Assembly: GCA_020746995.1 (NCBI GenBank)
Contig: JAGPXD010000003.1
Span: forward strand, 5,952,001 to 6,016,000
Direction: 5' to 3'
DNA: 64,000 nt
Source of the DNA: Plectosphaerella cucumerina
Taxonomy: Eukaryota > Ascomycota > Sordariomycetes > Glomerellales > Plectosphaerellaceae
The notes beneath the pieces are model-generated. The model was given only the letters and a program-made list of their open reading frames with translations, was not told where the DNA came from and made no database searches. Below are positions 1 to 11,120 of the stretch, one piece after another. Within the stretch, counting starts at the first letter, position 1, and each line of letters opens with the position of its first letter. The translations under genes were made by a program, and so were the position numbers.

Positions 1-535
1 GAGGTCGTAGTCCTTGCCGTTGGCGTAAGGGACGCCATATCCGGTGACGAAGGAAGCCGCACCATCATGAAGAACGATGGTCACGGCAGTGAGGTCTTCG
101 GCATCTGGGAACTTTGCGAGGGTGGCCTTGTCAACTTCAGTGACCGTCTGGGTGTATCCGCCACGGGGAAGTCGAATGCAGATCTTGTGGTGCGTCGACA
201 GATTGTGCGACTCGGTCTGTTGGTCGTCTTGATTTGGTCAGCTCTTCGAAAAGTTGTTGCACGTAAGGCTAGAAGAAGAATAACATACAGAAGTAGCGAA
301 CTCCAAAGCCGGACTTATGATTCTCGGTCTGGCGCGGATCCGCAAAAGGGATGTTGAGGATGATGCCGATCCAAGGCGCCTGGCCAGGTGTGGTCGAAAG
401 AACGAGACGAGCCTTGATCTTGGTGCCCTCAACGGCGAGGGCTTCACCGGACGCGATCACTGATCCATCGACGATGATGGCACAGTCCCTTGACATCGAG
501 GCCGAAGCCTTGTCATCGGAAGCGATGTCAGACAT
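1..535 (-). CDS. Hypothetical protein, 3' end outside window
   Basis: I do not recognise this protein. The start ATG is at 535-533 and begins MSDIASDDKASASMSRD. A 61-nt GT-AG intron (228-288) joins exon 1, ending GVRYF, to exon 2, DQQTESHNLSTHHK, in phase 1. The codon TAC is formed across the junction, which favours this acceptor over a second AG seven bases downstream. The remaining visible part reads into the left edge without a stop. The chain is acidic at the N-terminus, with no signal peptide and no membrane segment. It is rich in short hydrophobic beta-like stretches (AIIVDGSVIASGEALAVEG), so a small soluble beta protein is possible. The function is unknown. The gene model is fairly secure because both exons keep one frame with gene-like codon use. 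Confidence 0.7.
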
Positions 536-1101
536 GGCGACGATGAATTGGGTGGATGATGAGAAGTGTGCCGGACGAAGGTGAAGAGGCGGCCGGCCCG
601 CTGGGTGACGGAAGACGGGAGGAAGGGACGCCAATAAAATTCCACGGTGGGACTGTTTTCCGGCTGGCCAGGTATATGTGTGTGGGAGACACGGGTCACG
701 GGACCTCGCTGTGGCCAGTTTCAACCGATGCAGTGGGAAGTGGAAGGTGCATCATGCCAGCTCTGGAAATTCTACACGCTGCCAACCTGAGGCCCCTCGC
801 TAAGCCCTCGCAGATTTGGCAGGAGATGCACCTTTAGCAACTGTCAAGTCAAGTTTGAAAGCCACCCAACAAAGCCCAAATCTTGGTCTTTTGCTGGTAT
901 GAATGTAGGGTTCTTCAACATATTTCCTTCAGGAGGAACTTGAAGACTTGTTCCAGTCCATATTCACTTTAATCTGAAACATCTCAGGCAGGAAAATCCA
1001 CCTTCCTAGGTAGGCCGAGGGGTGGTAAATGACATCTCTTCTCCCATGTCGAACTATCTTCACCGGCAGAATATCAACTCTCCATATCCCATGTATATCT
1101 C
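536..1101. other. Intergenic region upstream of the hypothetical gene
   Basis: This 566-nt spacer lies between the start of the leftmost gene and the stop of the permease gene, both on the minus strand. It should hold the promoter of the left gene and the 3' UTR of the permease gene. No ORF in it has convincing coding character and no RNA gene was seen. Confidence 0.6.
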
Positions 1102-2717
1102 CTACTCCGACTCCTCCTCGGCGCTCGCCTGCAGGTCCCTCTCCGCCTTTGTTCCCTTCCAGTTGAAGGCCTTGCAAAGGATCGGGACGAGGATGGCGAG
1201 AATCATGCCAGCACCAAGGAAGCCGGCAGTGACACCAAAGCCCATACGATACGCCGGGCTGTCGTGGCTGGGCCAGATGCGGCTGCCGTAGACGCTGGAG
1301 AAGTTGCCAAAAGCGTTGACGAGGGCGAGGACGATGGCGCGCTTTTCGGCGGGCATGCTGATGGTGGCGCTGGTCCACGACAGGATGAGGGGGATGGAAG
1401 ACCACTGGGGAAGGTTAGCTGGAAAAGTTATTGTGAAGAAGACAAGAGATGAACTCACAATTCCAGCTGCGATGAGGCACATCATGGTGTAGCGGACGAC
1501 GGAGTGTGTGACTGTCGCGCAAACAGTGGCGGCGATGAAACCCACGCCCAGCATGGTGGCCGTGTGCCACCTGCGCTCGAGGATGCGGTCCGAGTTCCAG
1601 GCGACGATGTTGAGGACGACGGCGGCGACAATCTGAGCAAACATGTCAGCTGGGTCACCGCAAAGTAGGGTCAGAAGACGTACGTAGATGGGAATGGTCA
1701 TGTACTGAGCCTGGGTAGCCGTGTAACCAAGGGTGACGGTGATGGTAGGGATGAAGTAGGACACGGTTCCAGCGCCGACTACCAAATGTTAGTTTGTTCC
1801 ATGAAGAGGCGGAATTTGGACTTACCCGTCAGCATGAAGAGAACGAGGTACACCCATGAGCGAGGGTCGGCAATGGCAGCGATGAAGGCCTGCCAGTGGC
1901 TGAGCCTGGTCTGGACGCTGGCCGTTCCGGAGGCAGCGCCGTCGGCGACGATACGGATGTGTGCCAGCCTCCTCTCCTCGGGGGTGAGGCGCTTCGAGGT
2001 GAGCGGGTAGTCGAGAAGGATGAAGTAAGCTCCAATGGCGACACCGACGGTGGCCACGCCCTCGACGATGAAGAGCCACTTCCAGCCCCTGATGCCGTGG
2101 GCCATGTCGAGGTGGCCGGTGATGGCTCCGGCGAGCAGACCGCCAAAGGCACCCGAGAGCACGGCAGCCGTGTAGAAGATGGCGAAGCGCTTGCCGAGCT
2201 CGGCACGGGTGTACCAACAGCTCAGGAGGTACAGAACACCGGGGAAAAAGCCTGACTCGATGCAGCCGAGGATGAGACGGAAGGCCATCAGGGCGCCGTA
2301 TGAGTTGGACACGGCCATAACGGCGCAGAGAGCGCCCCAGAGCAGCATGATGGAAGGCAGGAAGATGGAGGGCCGCGTGCGCGAGAGGATCATGTTGGAG
2401 GGGATTTCGCAGGCAAGGTAGCCGAAGAAGAAAATGGAGATGACCCAGGCGTACTGATCGTCCGTCAGGGAGAGGTCCTTGCTCATGCCGGCGATCTTTG
2501 CGTTGCCAATGTTGGTCCTGTCGACGTAGTTGAGGATGTACATGATCCACAGGCAAGGCATTAGGAAGGCGTCGATCTTGCGCACGAGCTTGCGCTCCTC
2601 GGTGGTACCAGGTACATAGTTGCGAATAGCCTCAGCGAGTTCCGGGTCGACCTGGTCACTGTAGTCGTCGGCGCGGTTCTCCTTGGCGGACACCTCGCTC
2701 TTGTCAAAGTCGGTCAT
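1102..2717 (-). CDS. MFS permease, anion:cation symporter (Dal5/allantoate-permease type)
   Basis: The predicted product is a 487-aa plasma-membrane transporter of about 12 membrane segments. It has four exons with introns at 1779-1825, 1633-1683 and 1405-1458. Family marks are the TM1 segment WIMYILNYVDRTNIGNAKIAG, the FRLILGCIESGFFPGVLYLL segment and the RGWKWLFIVEG segment, all typical of the fungal Dal5 branch of the ACS family. That family carries organic anions such as allantoate, tartrate, nicotinate and sugar acids. The N-terminal tail is acidic and soluble. The ATG at 2717 is the first in a conserved context, and the upstream in-frame sequence is promoter-like. The second and third introns are 51 and 54 nt, multiples of three without stops. 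The gene lies downstream of the Zn2Cys6 regulator and near the tetronate-type fusion enzyme, which suggests uptake of that pathway's acid substrate; the substrate is inference. Confidence 0.93.
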
Positions 2718-3160
2718 GGTGGCGGCGGCGGGCTGTGGGAGCCGGAGAAGGGAGAAGGTGGAGGTGGAGGAGGCGACAGTAGTGATGATGGAAAAGGGGG
2801 CATGAAGAAAAAAAAAACAGAGATGTTGATGAGGATAATATACCTGGGCTGCCCCAAGCGCCTTGACTCGCGGCCCCTTGAACGAAAGCAGCGCGACGCA
2901 CCGGCCGCCCCGATCCCCGCGTCCCGTGGGGAGTGGGTTCCCCAGTGGTTGAGGAGGCGACATCAAGCATGGACCTAATCCCCCGGTCTAGAACCGTGCA
3001 TTGTTGGCGCCGTCGTTGGAGCGCGGTCTTCTGTCCGCGCCTGGGGAAGACGGCGTCTGGGGTAAGTAGGCCGAGTACGACACGGCACTCACCCCTATTC
3101 GCCAACGGCATCCGGATGCGGCTGAACGCGGAGAACCGCTGCCACCCAAGCTCGCGGTCA
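2718..3160. other. Promoter region of the Dal5-type permease
   Basis: This 443-nt spacer separates the stop of the Zn2Cys6 regulator from the start of the permease, both on the minus strand. It contains a CGG-N7-CCG inverted repeat at 2984-2996, with 4-bp arms CGGT/ACCG, of the kind bound by Zn2Cys6 dimers. An A-rich tract lies at 2810-2818. No ORF is supported. Confidence 0.5.
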
Positions 3161-5206
3161 TCACCCCGGCATCTGTGAGCCCAGCACGTCGAGCCAGGTT
3201 GGGTAGTACTCCTGGTCGGCGCCGGCGAGCATCCAGTCGCTCCACCCGGCCTGCGCGTGGGCGTCCATCCACGGCTGCTGGGCCTGCTGCAGCTGTGCCT
3301 GGTGCATGGCCTCGCGTTCCTTGAACTTGACCAGCATAGCTCCGAGGCCCTTGCCGAGGTGGTGCGCGACATGGCGAGCGCATGCCCGAGACTCATTGAG
3401 CACCGCCACGACGGCCTCAAGCAGGGGAACGACCTCATCGTGAGCGATGCGGAATCCTGCAGCCCGCCATTCGGATTGCACCTTCATTAGGAAGATGGCT
3501 GCGTATGCAATGGTGGTGAGCAGGTACAACGGCACCCCGACGACGGCACGCCGCATGTCTGGGTCGTCGAGGATCAGGCGAAGCGCTGCTGATGCGCTCT
3601 CGATGGCTGTGTCGATGAAGCCGCGCCTTTCGGGAGACACGAGGAACTGCTCCGAAGGGCTCAGCCCTCGCAGACACACGGCCATGAGCAGCAGCCGCGC
3701 AAAGTAATAATGCAGGCGAACGCCTTTGGCGGGATAGTGCGCGATGTTGGGGTCGGGTACTGCTGAAGGTCAGAATCACCCAAGTGCAAGGAAGAATGAA
3801 AAAGCACAAACCCAATCGCGGCTCCCACGTTCGCTTCCACGCAAAGAGGTCCGCATCATAACGCCGGATGCTCTCAAACTCGTCGTTCGCCACAAGCCGT
3901 GACCGGTCCGGCCCAAACGTGTGATACACCCTGCTGAGAATCACGAAGATGGCGACCTGGCTATGCAGCCTCATGTCGGCTTGTCCCGTCCCTGGCAGCT
4001 GAAGGAAGGCCTCGTGGCGAGCAATGGTCGCATCCTCGGGAATCACAGGCGGCCGGCCATAGGCGATGCTGAAGTGGTGGTCGCAAACATACAGCAGGTA
4101 CCAGAGCCGCGCCTCGTCGACGTCTTGTGCCCCGTCCCGCAATGCCCTGGCCGCTGAGCGGTGCAGATTGAGCTCGGTGGCAATGCGAACTGCAAGCCCT
4201 GATAGCTTCCAGCTGACGTCGGACAGCCAAAAGGCGCCGATGCAGAGGCCTCGCACGTCGTCGAGAGTATGGTAGCGCTGGAACATGGACTGGCCGGCGA
4301 GCTCGAGGAAGATGGGATAGCAGGCGTCAAACGCGTGACCACCGTCCTCAGCATGCAGCGCCGTCACGGCCAGCACGGCAGCGGCGAGGAGGGGAGAGGA
4401 CTCGCGCGCTGATGCCAGCGTGTCATGCGTCAGCGCGATACCACCCCATAGGTACGCATTGAGGGTGCCGCGGAAGCGCGCGAAAAGCTGCTCGGCATCC
4501 TGCAGCGGCACCCGCCCGTCATCGATAAAGTCCGGCTCGCGTGGCCGTCGCGCTGCCGCCGCCCTGTGTGACGCCGGATCGCTGCGAATGTTGCGCAGCT
4601 TGGTCACCTCGAACAAGCTCGCCATGGGCGCGTCAACAATGGCCTGGTCCGCTGCACGGGGATGAGCAGGGTCGTTGGTCTCGGCCTCGTCAGGAGAGTT
4701 CTCGCGTGTCATGGCGGTCACGTCCTGTGGCCTACTTGGTGACGGGCCTGCCGGGCTGCTCTGGACGGGCATCGGGACGTGAACCGTCGTTGCCGGACTC
4801 GGCCCCGCCCCGGTCCCGACGCCGACGCCGACGCCGACGCGCCCCGGTGACAGCCCCAGCATCCTCTGCATATCAGCCATGCCCGACTGCAGTGTGGCAA
4901 GCTGCCGCTCGATGCCCTGCTTCCACTCATTCTCGTCATCAAGCAGCGTCTGCAGGCTCTTGTTGACGACGCACTCAAGCCCCAGCCGCCCACATCGGGT
5001 GCACGCAGCCTGCCCAGGCTCCAGGTCACACTTGATCTTGCGTGTCTGGCATTGTTGGCCTGGAAGAGGGTCAGCAGGGGCATCGGAGGTGTGGCAGACC
5101 CACGGGTAGCGGGCTCCTCACATGCAGTGATTTTCCTTGAGATTTTGGACTTGTGGGCCGCTGCCGCCGCCGTCGTGGCCGGGGATTCAACCCGCGCTCT
5201 CTTCAT
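3161..5206 (-). CDS. Zn2Cys6 fungal transcription factor
   Basis: The product is 643 aa, encoded by three exons with introns at 5060-5121 and 3760-3811. The first intron splits the zinc cluster. After splicing it reads ACQQCQTRKIKC followed by DLEPGQAACTRCGRLGLEC, which is CX2CX6CX8CX2CX6C at residues 29-58. A short basic NLS-like stretch (HKSKISRK) precedes it, and a predicted dimerisation coil (ENEWKQGIERQLATLQ) follows. Next comes a low-complexity GVGVGVGTGAG run encoded by a GACGCC repeat. The region around residues 200-420 is the fungal-specific middle homology domain, including LWGGIALTHDTL, LYVCDHHFSIAYGRPP and WKLSGLAVRIATELNLH. The start at 5206 is the first ATG and lies 304 nt from the divergent fusion enzyme. 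Probable role: pathway-specific activator of the neighbouring permease and enzyme. That assignment rests on position and on CGG repeats in the shared promoter. Confidence 0.93.
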
Positions 5207-5510
5207 CCCGTTTGTCGTGGTGGCTCGATGCTGGCGGGCAGAAGGCCGCGGTGATGTTGGAGGAGGGCTGGACGGCGAGAATCCCGCGAGGGGGAAGCGG
5301 GGGACCGCTCCTCTTAAACCAGACCCGCGGTCATCGCTCCGCGCCTGTGCGCGCCGCGTGCGGCCATGTCCGGGGTCGCGAGTCATGCTCCGACAGCTGA
5401 CTGCAACTGAATCACGGCCGGCGAGAGAACTTGGTCTTCTTATATATGGATCATGAAGCCTGGCCTCCTCAGGGCAGGGGGGGCAGGCATTGTCTCGCCA
5501 AGCATTCATC
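5207..5510. promoter_or_regulatory. Divergent promoter, regulator / fusion enzyme
   Basis: This is a 304-bp bidirectional promoter. It holds four CGG inverted repeats: AGCGG-N4-CCGCT (5296-5309), CGCGG-N8-CCGCG (5326-5343), CGG-N6-CCG (5361-5372) and CGG-CCG (5415-5420). A TATATA box at 5441-5446 lies about 65 nt before the fusion-enzyme ATG. Zn2Cys6 dimers bind CGG repeats of fixed spacing. Which repeat is used here, if any, cannot be told from sequence, and the GC-rich context raises the chance of accidental matches. Confidence 0.55.
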
Positions 5511-8500
5511 ATGTCGACTCAAGTAGGATTCGTTGGCCTTGGTGCCATGGGCGCCGGCATGGCATCGAGCATCCGCCGCGACGAGCAGTACATCGTGAAG
5601 GGATACGACGTGTACCCGACCAGCATCGACAAGTTCGTCGCAGAGGGCGGCATCGCAGCGACGTCAGTTTGCGATGCGGCCACAGCATCAGCTGTCCTCG
5701 TTTGCATGGCTGCCACAGCACAGCAGGTCGACCAAATCCTGTTCGAAGCCGGGGCTGCTCAAGGTCAGCACATCACTTCCATCACCGGATCAAAGCACTG
5801 ACATCCGCCAGCCCTTCCCTCTAATGCAGTCATCATCATCTGCTCCACCGTCCCTCCAAGTCACATCGAAGCCCTCGCGGGCCGACTGGCTATTTCAGGT
5901 CGGGCTGACCTCCTCGTTGTCGATGCCCCGGTTTCCGGCGGCACTGTCCGCGCCGCTCAGGGATCCCTGACCATCTTCGCCGCCGGCTCGCCTGCCGCCC
6001 TCGCCGCGGCAGACGGTGTGCTCAACGCCATGGCTGAGCACCTCTTCATCATCTCGGGCGGCCTCGGCGCCGCCAGCAAGGTTAAGCTCGTCAATCAGCA
6101 CCTCGTTGGCTTGCACATCGCCTCATCCGCCGAGGCAATCGGCCTGGCCACCCGCGCTGGACTCGACACGCGTGAGGTGTTCGACATCCTCAAGCACGCT
6201 GCAGGCGGGTCCTGGGCTTTTGAGAACCGAGTGCCGCACATGCTCGATGAGGACTGGACACCAAAGTCCGCACTCGACATCTTCGTCAAGGACATGGGTA
6301 TCGTCGTGTCCGAGGCTCGCGCACTGCAATTCCCGCTGCCAATGGCTTCCGTCGCCGAGCAGCTGTACATCTCGGGCTCGGCGAGGGGCTACGGCCGTGA
6401 GGATGACGCCGGTGTGATCCGCCTCTTCCTGGATGGTGTTTCACCGTCGCCGGTCGAGACTGCCCGCGAAACTGCTGACCCAACTCCGATAACGACGCCC
6501 ATCGAGATCAACAAGATTGGCGTCGTCGGTCTCGGTGCCATGGGACAGGGCATGGCTGGGTCGCTCGTGCGCGGGGGCTTCCAGGTCCATGGCTACGACG
6601 TCTGGGCTCCGTCGGTCGAGAAATTTGTGCAGAGCGGCCCTGGCGCGACAGCAGCCGAGTCGCCCGCCGCCGCGGCCAAGGGCGCCGATGTCCTCCTTCT
6701 CATGGTGCAGAACGCCGCGCAAGCCGAAGATGTGCTCTTTGGTGAGGGCAAGGCAGCCGATGCCCTTCCCGATGGCGCCATTGTTATCCTCAGCTCAACT
6801 GTCGCACCATCCTTCGCTCGCAGCCTGGAACAGCGGCTGACCGATGTTGGCCGTGGCCTCGTCATGCTCGATGCTCCCGTGAGCGGTGGTGTCGTCAGGG
6901 CTGCCAACGGAACTTTGTTGGTAAGTTGCTCCAAACAGCGTAAAATCACCTCAACTAACGCTCCCAGATCATTTGCTCCGGTCAAGAAGCGACCATTGCC
7001 AAGGCTCACGGTGCCCTTCTTGCCATGACCAGCACAACGTCGAACCTCTGTCGCGTCAAGGGGGGTGTCGGTGCCGCTTCGTCAGTCAAGATGATCAACC
7101 AGCTCCTCGCGGGCGTCAACATCGCTGCCGCTGCCGAGGCCATGGCTTTGAGCGCCCGCCTCGGCCTCGACACGCGCCAGATCTTTGGCCTGCTCAAGAA
7201 CGCTGCCGCTTGGAGTTGGATGTTCGAGAACCGTGTCCCGCAGATGCTCGAGGCCGACTGGACGCCTCACTCCGCCCTTGCCATCTTCGTCAAGGATCTC
7301 GGTATCGTGCTTGACGAAGCCAAGCGCCTGCGCTCTTTCGCACCCATTTCGTCGGCTGCGCACAATCTTTACCTCGCCGGCGCTGCCAAGGGCTGGGCCA
7401 AGGAGTCGGACGCCGGTGTCGTGCGCCTCTGGGATGTTTCCGTGTCGGCAATGGCCTCGCCGAAGCCTGACACATCTGCTGTCAAGCCTCTCCCGGCGGC
7501 CGAGACGCTCGCTGCACTGCCGGCCGAGTATCCGACCGACATGCTCGACTCCAACAGGCGCTACGTCGACTCTGGCAGCGCCCCTGTCCTGGTCGTGCTG
7601 GATGACGATCCGACCGGCACCCAAACATGCCACGATATCGACGTCCTCACTGTCTGGGATGTCGAGACCCTCCGTGTCCAATTCGAAACGGAACCCCGCG
7701 GCTTCTTCATCCTGACCAACAGCCGCGCGTTGCCTCCAGCAGAAGCAAAGGCACTGATCCTCGAGATTTGTAACAACACCAAAGAGGCTGCCCAAACGGC
7801 GGGCAAGACCTTCGAGATTGTGCTCCGTGGCGATTCGACACTCCGCGGTCACCTGCCCGAAGAGCCTGAGGCGGCTGAGGAGGCCCTCGGTAGCTTCGAC
7901 GGCTGGGTCCTCGCCCCTTTCTTCCTCCAAGGCGGCCGGTACACGCTCAACGACGTGCATTACGTCCAGGAGGGCCATGAGCTGGTCCCGGCGGGTCAGA
8001 CTCCCTTTGCACAGGACGCCACCTTCGGGTACGCCAGCTCCAACCTGCGCGACTACGTACTTGAGAAGTGCGGCGCTCGCTTCGACCCTTCGTCTTTCCT
8101 CTCAATCACCATTGACGACATTCGCACAGGAGGTCCGGATGGTGTTGCTGCCAAGCTCCTGTCGCGAACGAAGCCGGCTGCTATTGTCATCGTCAACGCG
8201 GCGGCCGAGTCGGATATGCACGTCTTTGTAGCTGGGCTGCTCAAAGCGCAGGAAGCCGGTCGGAGGTATCTATACCGCACAGCAGCGGCGTTTGTGTCGT
8301 CTCGACTCGGCATCAGGAGCATCGCACCGCTGACCATGAGGGATGCGGCCCCTGCAGAGTCATCATCCGCCGGTGGGCTGATTCTTGCCGGTTCGTATGT
8401 GCCCAAGACAACCGCCCAACTGAAGCGTTTGCGCGAGCGGCGGGGCGACAAGCTTGCCGTGGTAGAGCTGGACGTGGCAGACTTGGTCAGGTCTGAAGAG

Positions 8501-8929
8501 GCGGCAGCGCAGGCCGTTGCAGCCGCTGTTGCCGAGGCGAGCGCACAGATCTCCTCCGGGCGCGATATGTTGGTCATGACATCGCGGACGCTCGTCAAGA
8601 CGTCCGATGCGCTGGGGTCGCTCGAGATCGGGTCCAAGGTGGCCGCAGCCCTCGTACGACTGCTCGAGGGCATCGAGACACGTCCACGGTACGTCATCGC
8701 CAAGGGCGGTATCACGTCGTCGGACGCAGCCACAAAAGGGCTGAAGATGCGCAGGGCGCGCATTCTGGGGCAGGCAGCACCAGGCGTGCCGCTGTGGAGG
8801 TGTGACGAAGATACGAGCCGGCACACGGGGGTGCCGTATGTCGTGTTCCCCGGGAATGTCGGCAGCGAAGACACGCTGGCTGACATTGTGGAATCGTGGG
8901 CCAGCGAGGGCGAAAGGATCGATTCGTGA
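5511..8929 (+). CDS. Fusion enzyme: two beta-hydroxyacid (threonate-type) dehydrogenase units + four-carbon acid sugar kinase
   Basis: The product is 1101 aa from three exons (introns 5764-5829 and 6921-6967). Unit 1 (about 1-300) has the Rossmann motif GFVGLGAMGAGMA, substrate motif DAPVSGG and catalytic motif SKVKLVNQ. Unit 2 (about 313-620) repeats these as GVVGLGAMGQGMA, DAPVSGG and SSVKMINQ. The Asp of GYDVY and GYDVW after the second strand favours NAD. Unit 3 (about 654-1095) is OtnK/DUF1537, with LDDDPTGTQT near its start, RGDSTLRGH, and a C-terminal GGITSSDAATKG and FPGNVGSEDT. In bacteria LtnD oxidises L-threonate and OtnK phosphorylates the resulting 3-oxo-tetronate. Plants have a similar fusion that also carries a class II aldolase, which is absent here. 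Predicted cytosolic role: oxidise then phosphorylate a C4 sugar acid. The exact substrate is inference. The start at MSTQVG places the Rossmann motif where expected; an ATG 21 nt upstream is the alternative. Confidence 0.92.
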
Positions 8930-9575
8930 GCCTCGGTGGCAGGTGGGATAACTGTACCATTTAATCAGCGTTCAAAATCACATACCTCGATGATAGACCT
9001 CGTTTCCTAGGTCATGAGTTCCGAACAGTTCATCGACGGTGCTGTGAAGCTGCTTTCTGGCATCGCGTTGCACAAACTCGGTACGGCAAGAATAAATCTA
9101 ACAATAGATGCTCAGCCACAGAAGACGTTCTCATTAATCGGTAGATGATGCTTCAGATTCGTGAGGCAACTCGGAGGTTCAGTGCCCATGGTGCTAGATG
9201 ATTGTAGATTGACGCAGTATTGCTCGGGTACATGGACTTGCCAAGTCAGCATGATCCTCAAATCAAAACCAAGGCTCGACTCACCACAGTCTCCAACACT
9301 GAAACATCCAGGACTGCAACGATGGATCGGCATTGCCTTCTCTCAGCGTCGCCACAATGCCGTTCCCGGCATGAAGGCGACCTATGAGGGCTGGCATGAC
9401 GTCGGAGGCATGATGGTCGTTGCCAAAGTAACTTGGCAGGGTCCGGATGCCGCTTCATCATAAGCAACCAATAGTCTCTGTCGCTGATAGCTGCTGTTGA
9501 ACAGGATGGTCGGGTCGAGATACTCGTCGAGGTGTTGAAGCTCGGTCGAGTTGGCGCAACGAGGTCCGTAGGCGA
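8930..9575. other. Convergent intergenic region
   Basis: This 646-nt spacer lies between two convergent genes, the fusion enzyme and the MATE exporter, so it should carry both 3' UTRs. It is less GC-rich than the neighbouring genes. Small ORFs on both strands look random, and no RNA gene was recognised. Confidence 0.6.
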
Positions 9576-11120
9576 TCACATGTCCTCTCTCTTCCTCACG
9601 TCCTCGACGCAGTCCTGCCACCTGATGTACTTCATGTACAGGCACTCGACAACAGCCGTCAGAACCATTCCCAGGCCGATGCCGATCCACAAGCCATCAA
9701 GCTCAAGGCCTGGCTTGCCCAGCATCAGCCACATGGACGTGGGCACGGCACCCAGGTAGTTGATGATGAGGACGACCCAAGCGGCGATGTGCTGGCGTCC
9801 CAGTCCGCGCAACATGCCATTGCAGCCTGCGATGATGGCGTCGATGACCTGGAAGATGGCGACAGAAAGCATCGACCCTGCTGCGATGCGTTGGACATTG
9901 GGGTCGTCCGAGATGAGCGAGGCGAGTTGGTGGCGCAGCAGGAACAAGAAGAGGCCGTCGAAGATGCCAATGGCGACAAAGACGGCGCCGTAGAGAGCTG
10001 TAGCCCTGCGAGCTGCAACCACACGGTTGGCGCCGATGAGGTGACCGATGCGTGTGCTGACGGCGACGCTGACGGCAAAAGGGAAGTGCCACCTGAAACG
10101 GATCAACTGGTGTCGCCCAAGGAGGGGCTTGTGAAACTTACGTGACGATGCTGACGGTGCTCAGCACAGTCTGGGCGGCCAGGTGGTTGGTGCTGAGATA
10201 GGAGCTGCCGATGAGCAGAATCTCAAAGGCAAGCCACTCGGCCATGTTAACAGCCGATCCGGCAACGGATAGGCGAACCATTGGGCCCCATTCGCGAAAT
10301 GCGGCTGAGGAGAAGCCACCCCAGCACTTGTGCGACCACTTTCCGAAGAAGACGGTGTAGATCAGGAGCAGGAGGGGACGGAGGTCGTTGGCAATGGCCT
10401 GACCGAGAGCGGCACCCGTGAGCCCCATGTCGAGCCGGATGGCGAGGTACCAGCTGAGGAAAGCGTTGACGGGCGTGCAGATGACGAGCACGACCATGGC
10501 GGAGCGGAAGTCTCCTTGCGCCTGGAGGAAGCGTTTGCCGGCTTCGAAGAAGGCGTAGCCGGGCAGGCCGATGAGCGAAACCTGGAGAAAAGTGCCGGCC
10601 TTGAGGGCGATGTCGCGTTGGGGTACGAGCAGGGGCAGAATCCAGGGCGAGCAAAGCCAGAAAGCGCCGACGGGAATCATAGTGGCGGTCATGAATACAA
10701 CCATCTTCTGGACGTGCAATCCGACGCCTGTGAAGCGGCCGGAGCCGTAAGCCTGGCTGCAGAGGGTGTCGAGGGCCGTGGCCATGCCCTCGAAGATAGC
10801 GAGGCCGATGATGTTGAGAGTCGAGAGGCCGAGGCTCGCGGCGGCCAGGTCATCAGCGGCGAGATGGCCGGCGACAATGGTCGTCGTGACAGTAAAGGAG
10901 TACTGGGAGGTGTCAGGAGTCGTCTTCTGGCGGCTGCTGGAACGCATTGACTCACTTGCAACAGATAGGTGGCGACCAGAGGCACGGAATACCGGAAGAG
11001 TAGGCCGGCCTCCCACGAGAGCTTGCCATCGTGACTGTCGGAGGCTTCGGGAGGCGTCTCCGAGACGGTCCTCCGCAGAAGCGGCGACCTTTCGCCGGGG
11101 CTGCTGTCACGCGAAGCCAT
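9576..11120 (-). CDS. MATE family multidrug / organic-cation exporter
   Basis: The product is 480 aa from three exons (introns 10903-10955 and 10093-10141). It has a polar N-terminal tail of about 40 residues with a dileucine-like SPLLRRT, then about 12 membrane segments. MatE marks include FRYSVPLVATYLLQ in the first segment, HLAADDLAAASLGL, LDTLCSQAYGSGRF (a very characteristic MATE signature), FLQVSLIGLPGYAFFEAGKRFLQAQGD, and in the second half AVSVAVSTRIGHLIGA. The length agrees with fungal and plant MATE proteins. Such transporters expel toxic cationic compounds from the cytosol by proton or sodium antiport at the plasma or vacuolar membrane. The substrate is unknown. There is no evidence that it belongs to the neighbouring catabolic group, with which it is convergent. 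The ATG at 11120 is the only good start before the coding frame weakens. Confidence 0.94.

Noticed and set aside
7082..7978. 298-codon minus-strand ORF
   Set aside because: It is antisense to the well-supported fusion enzyme and has no domain; it arises from the codon bias of the coding strand.
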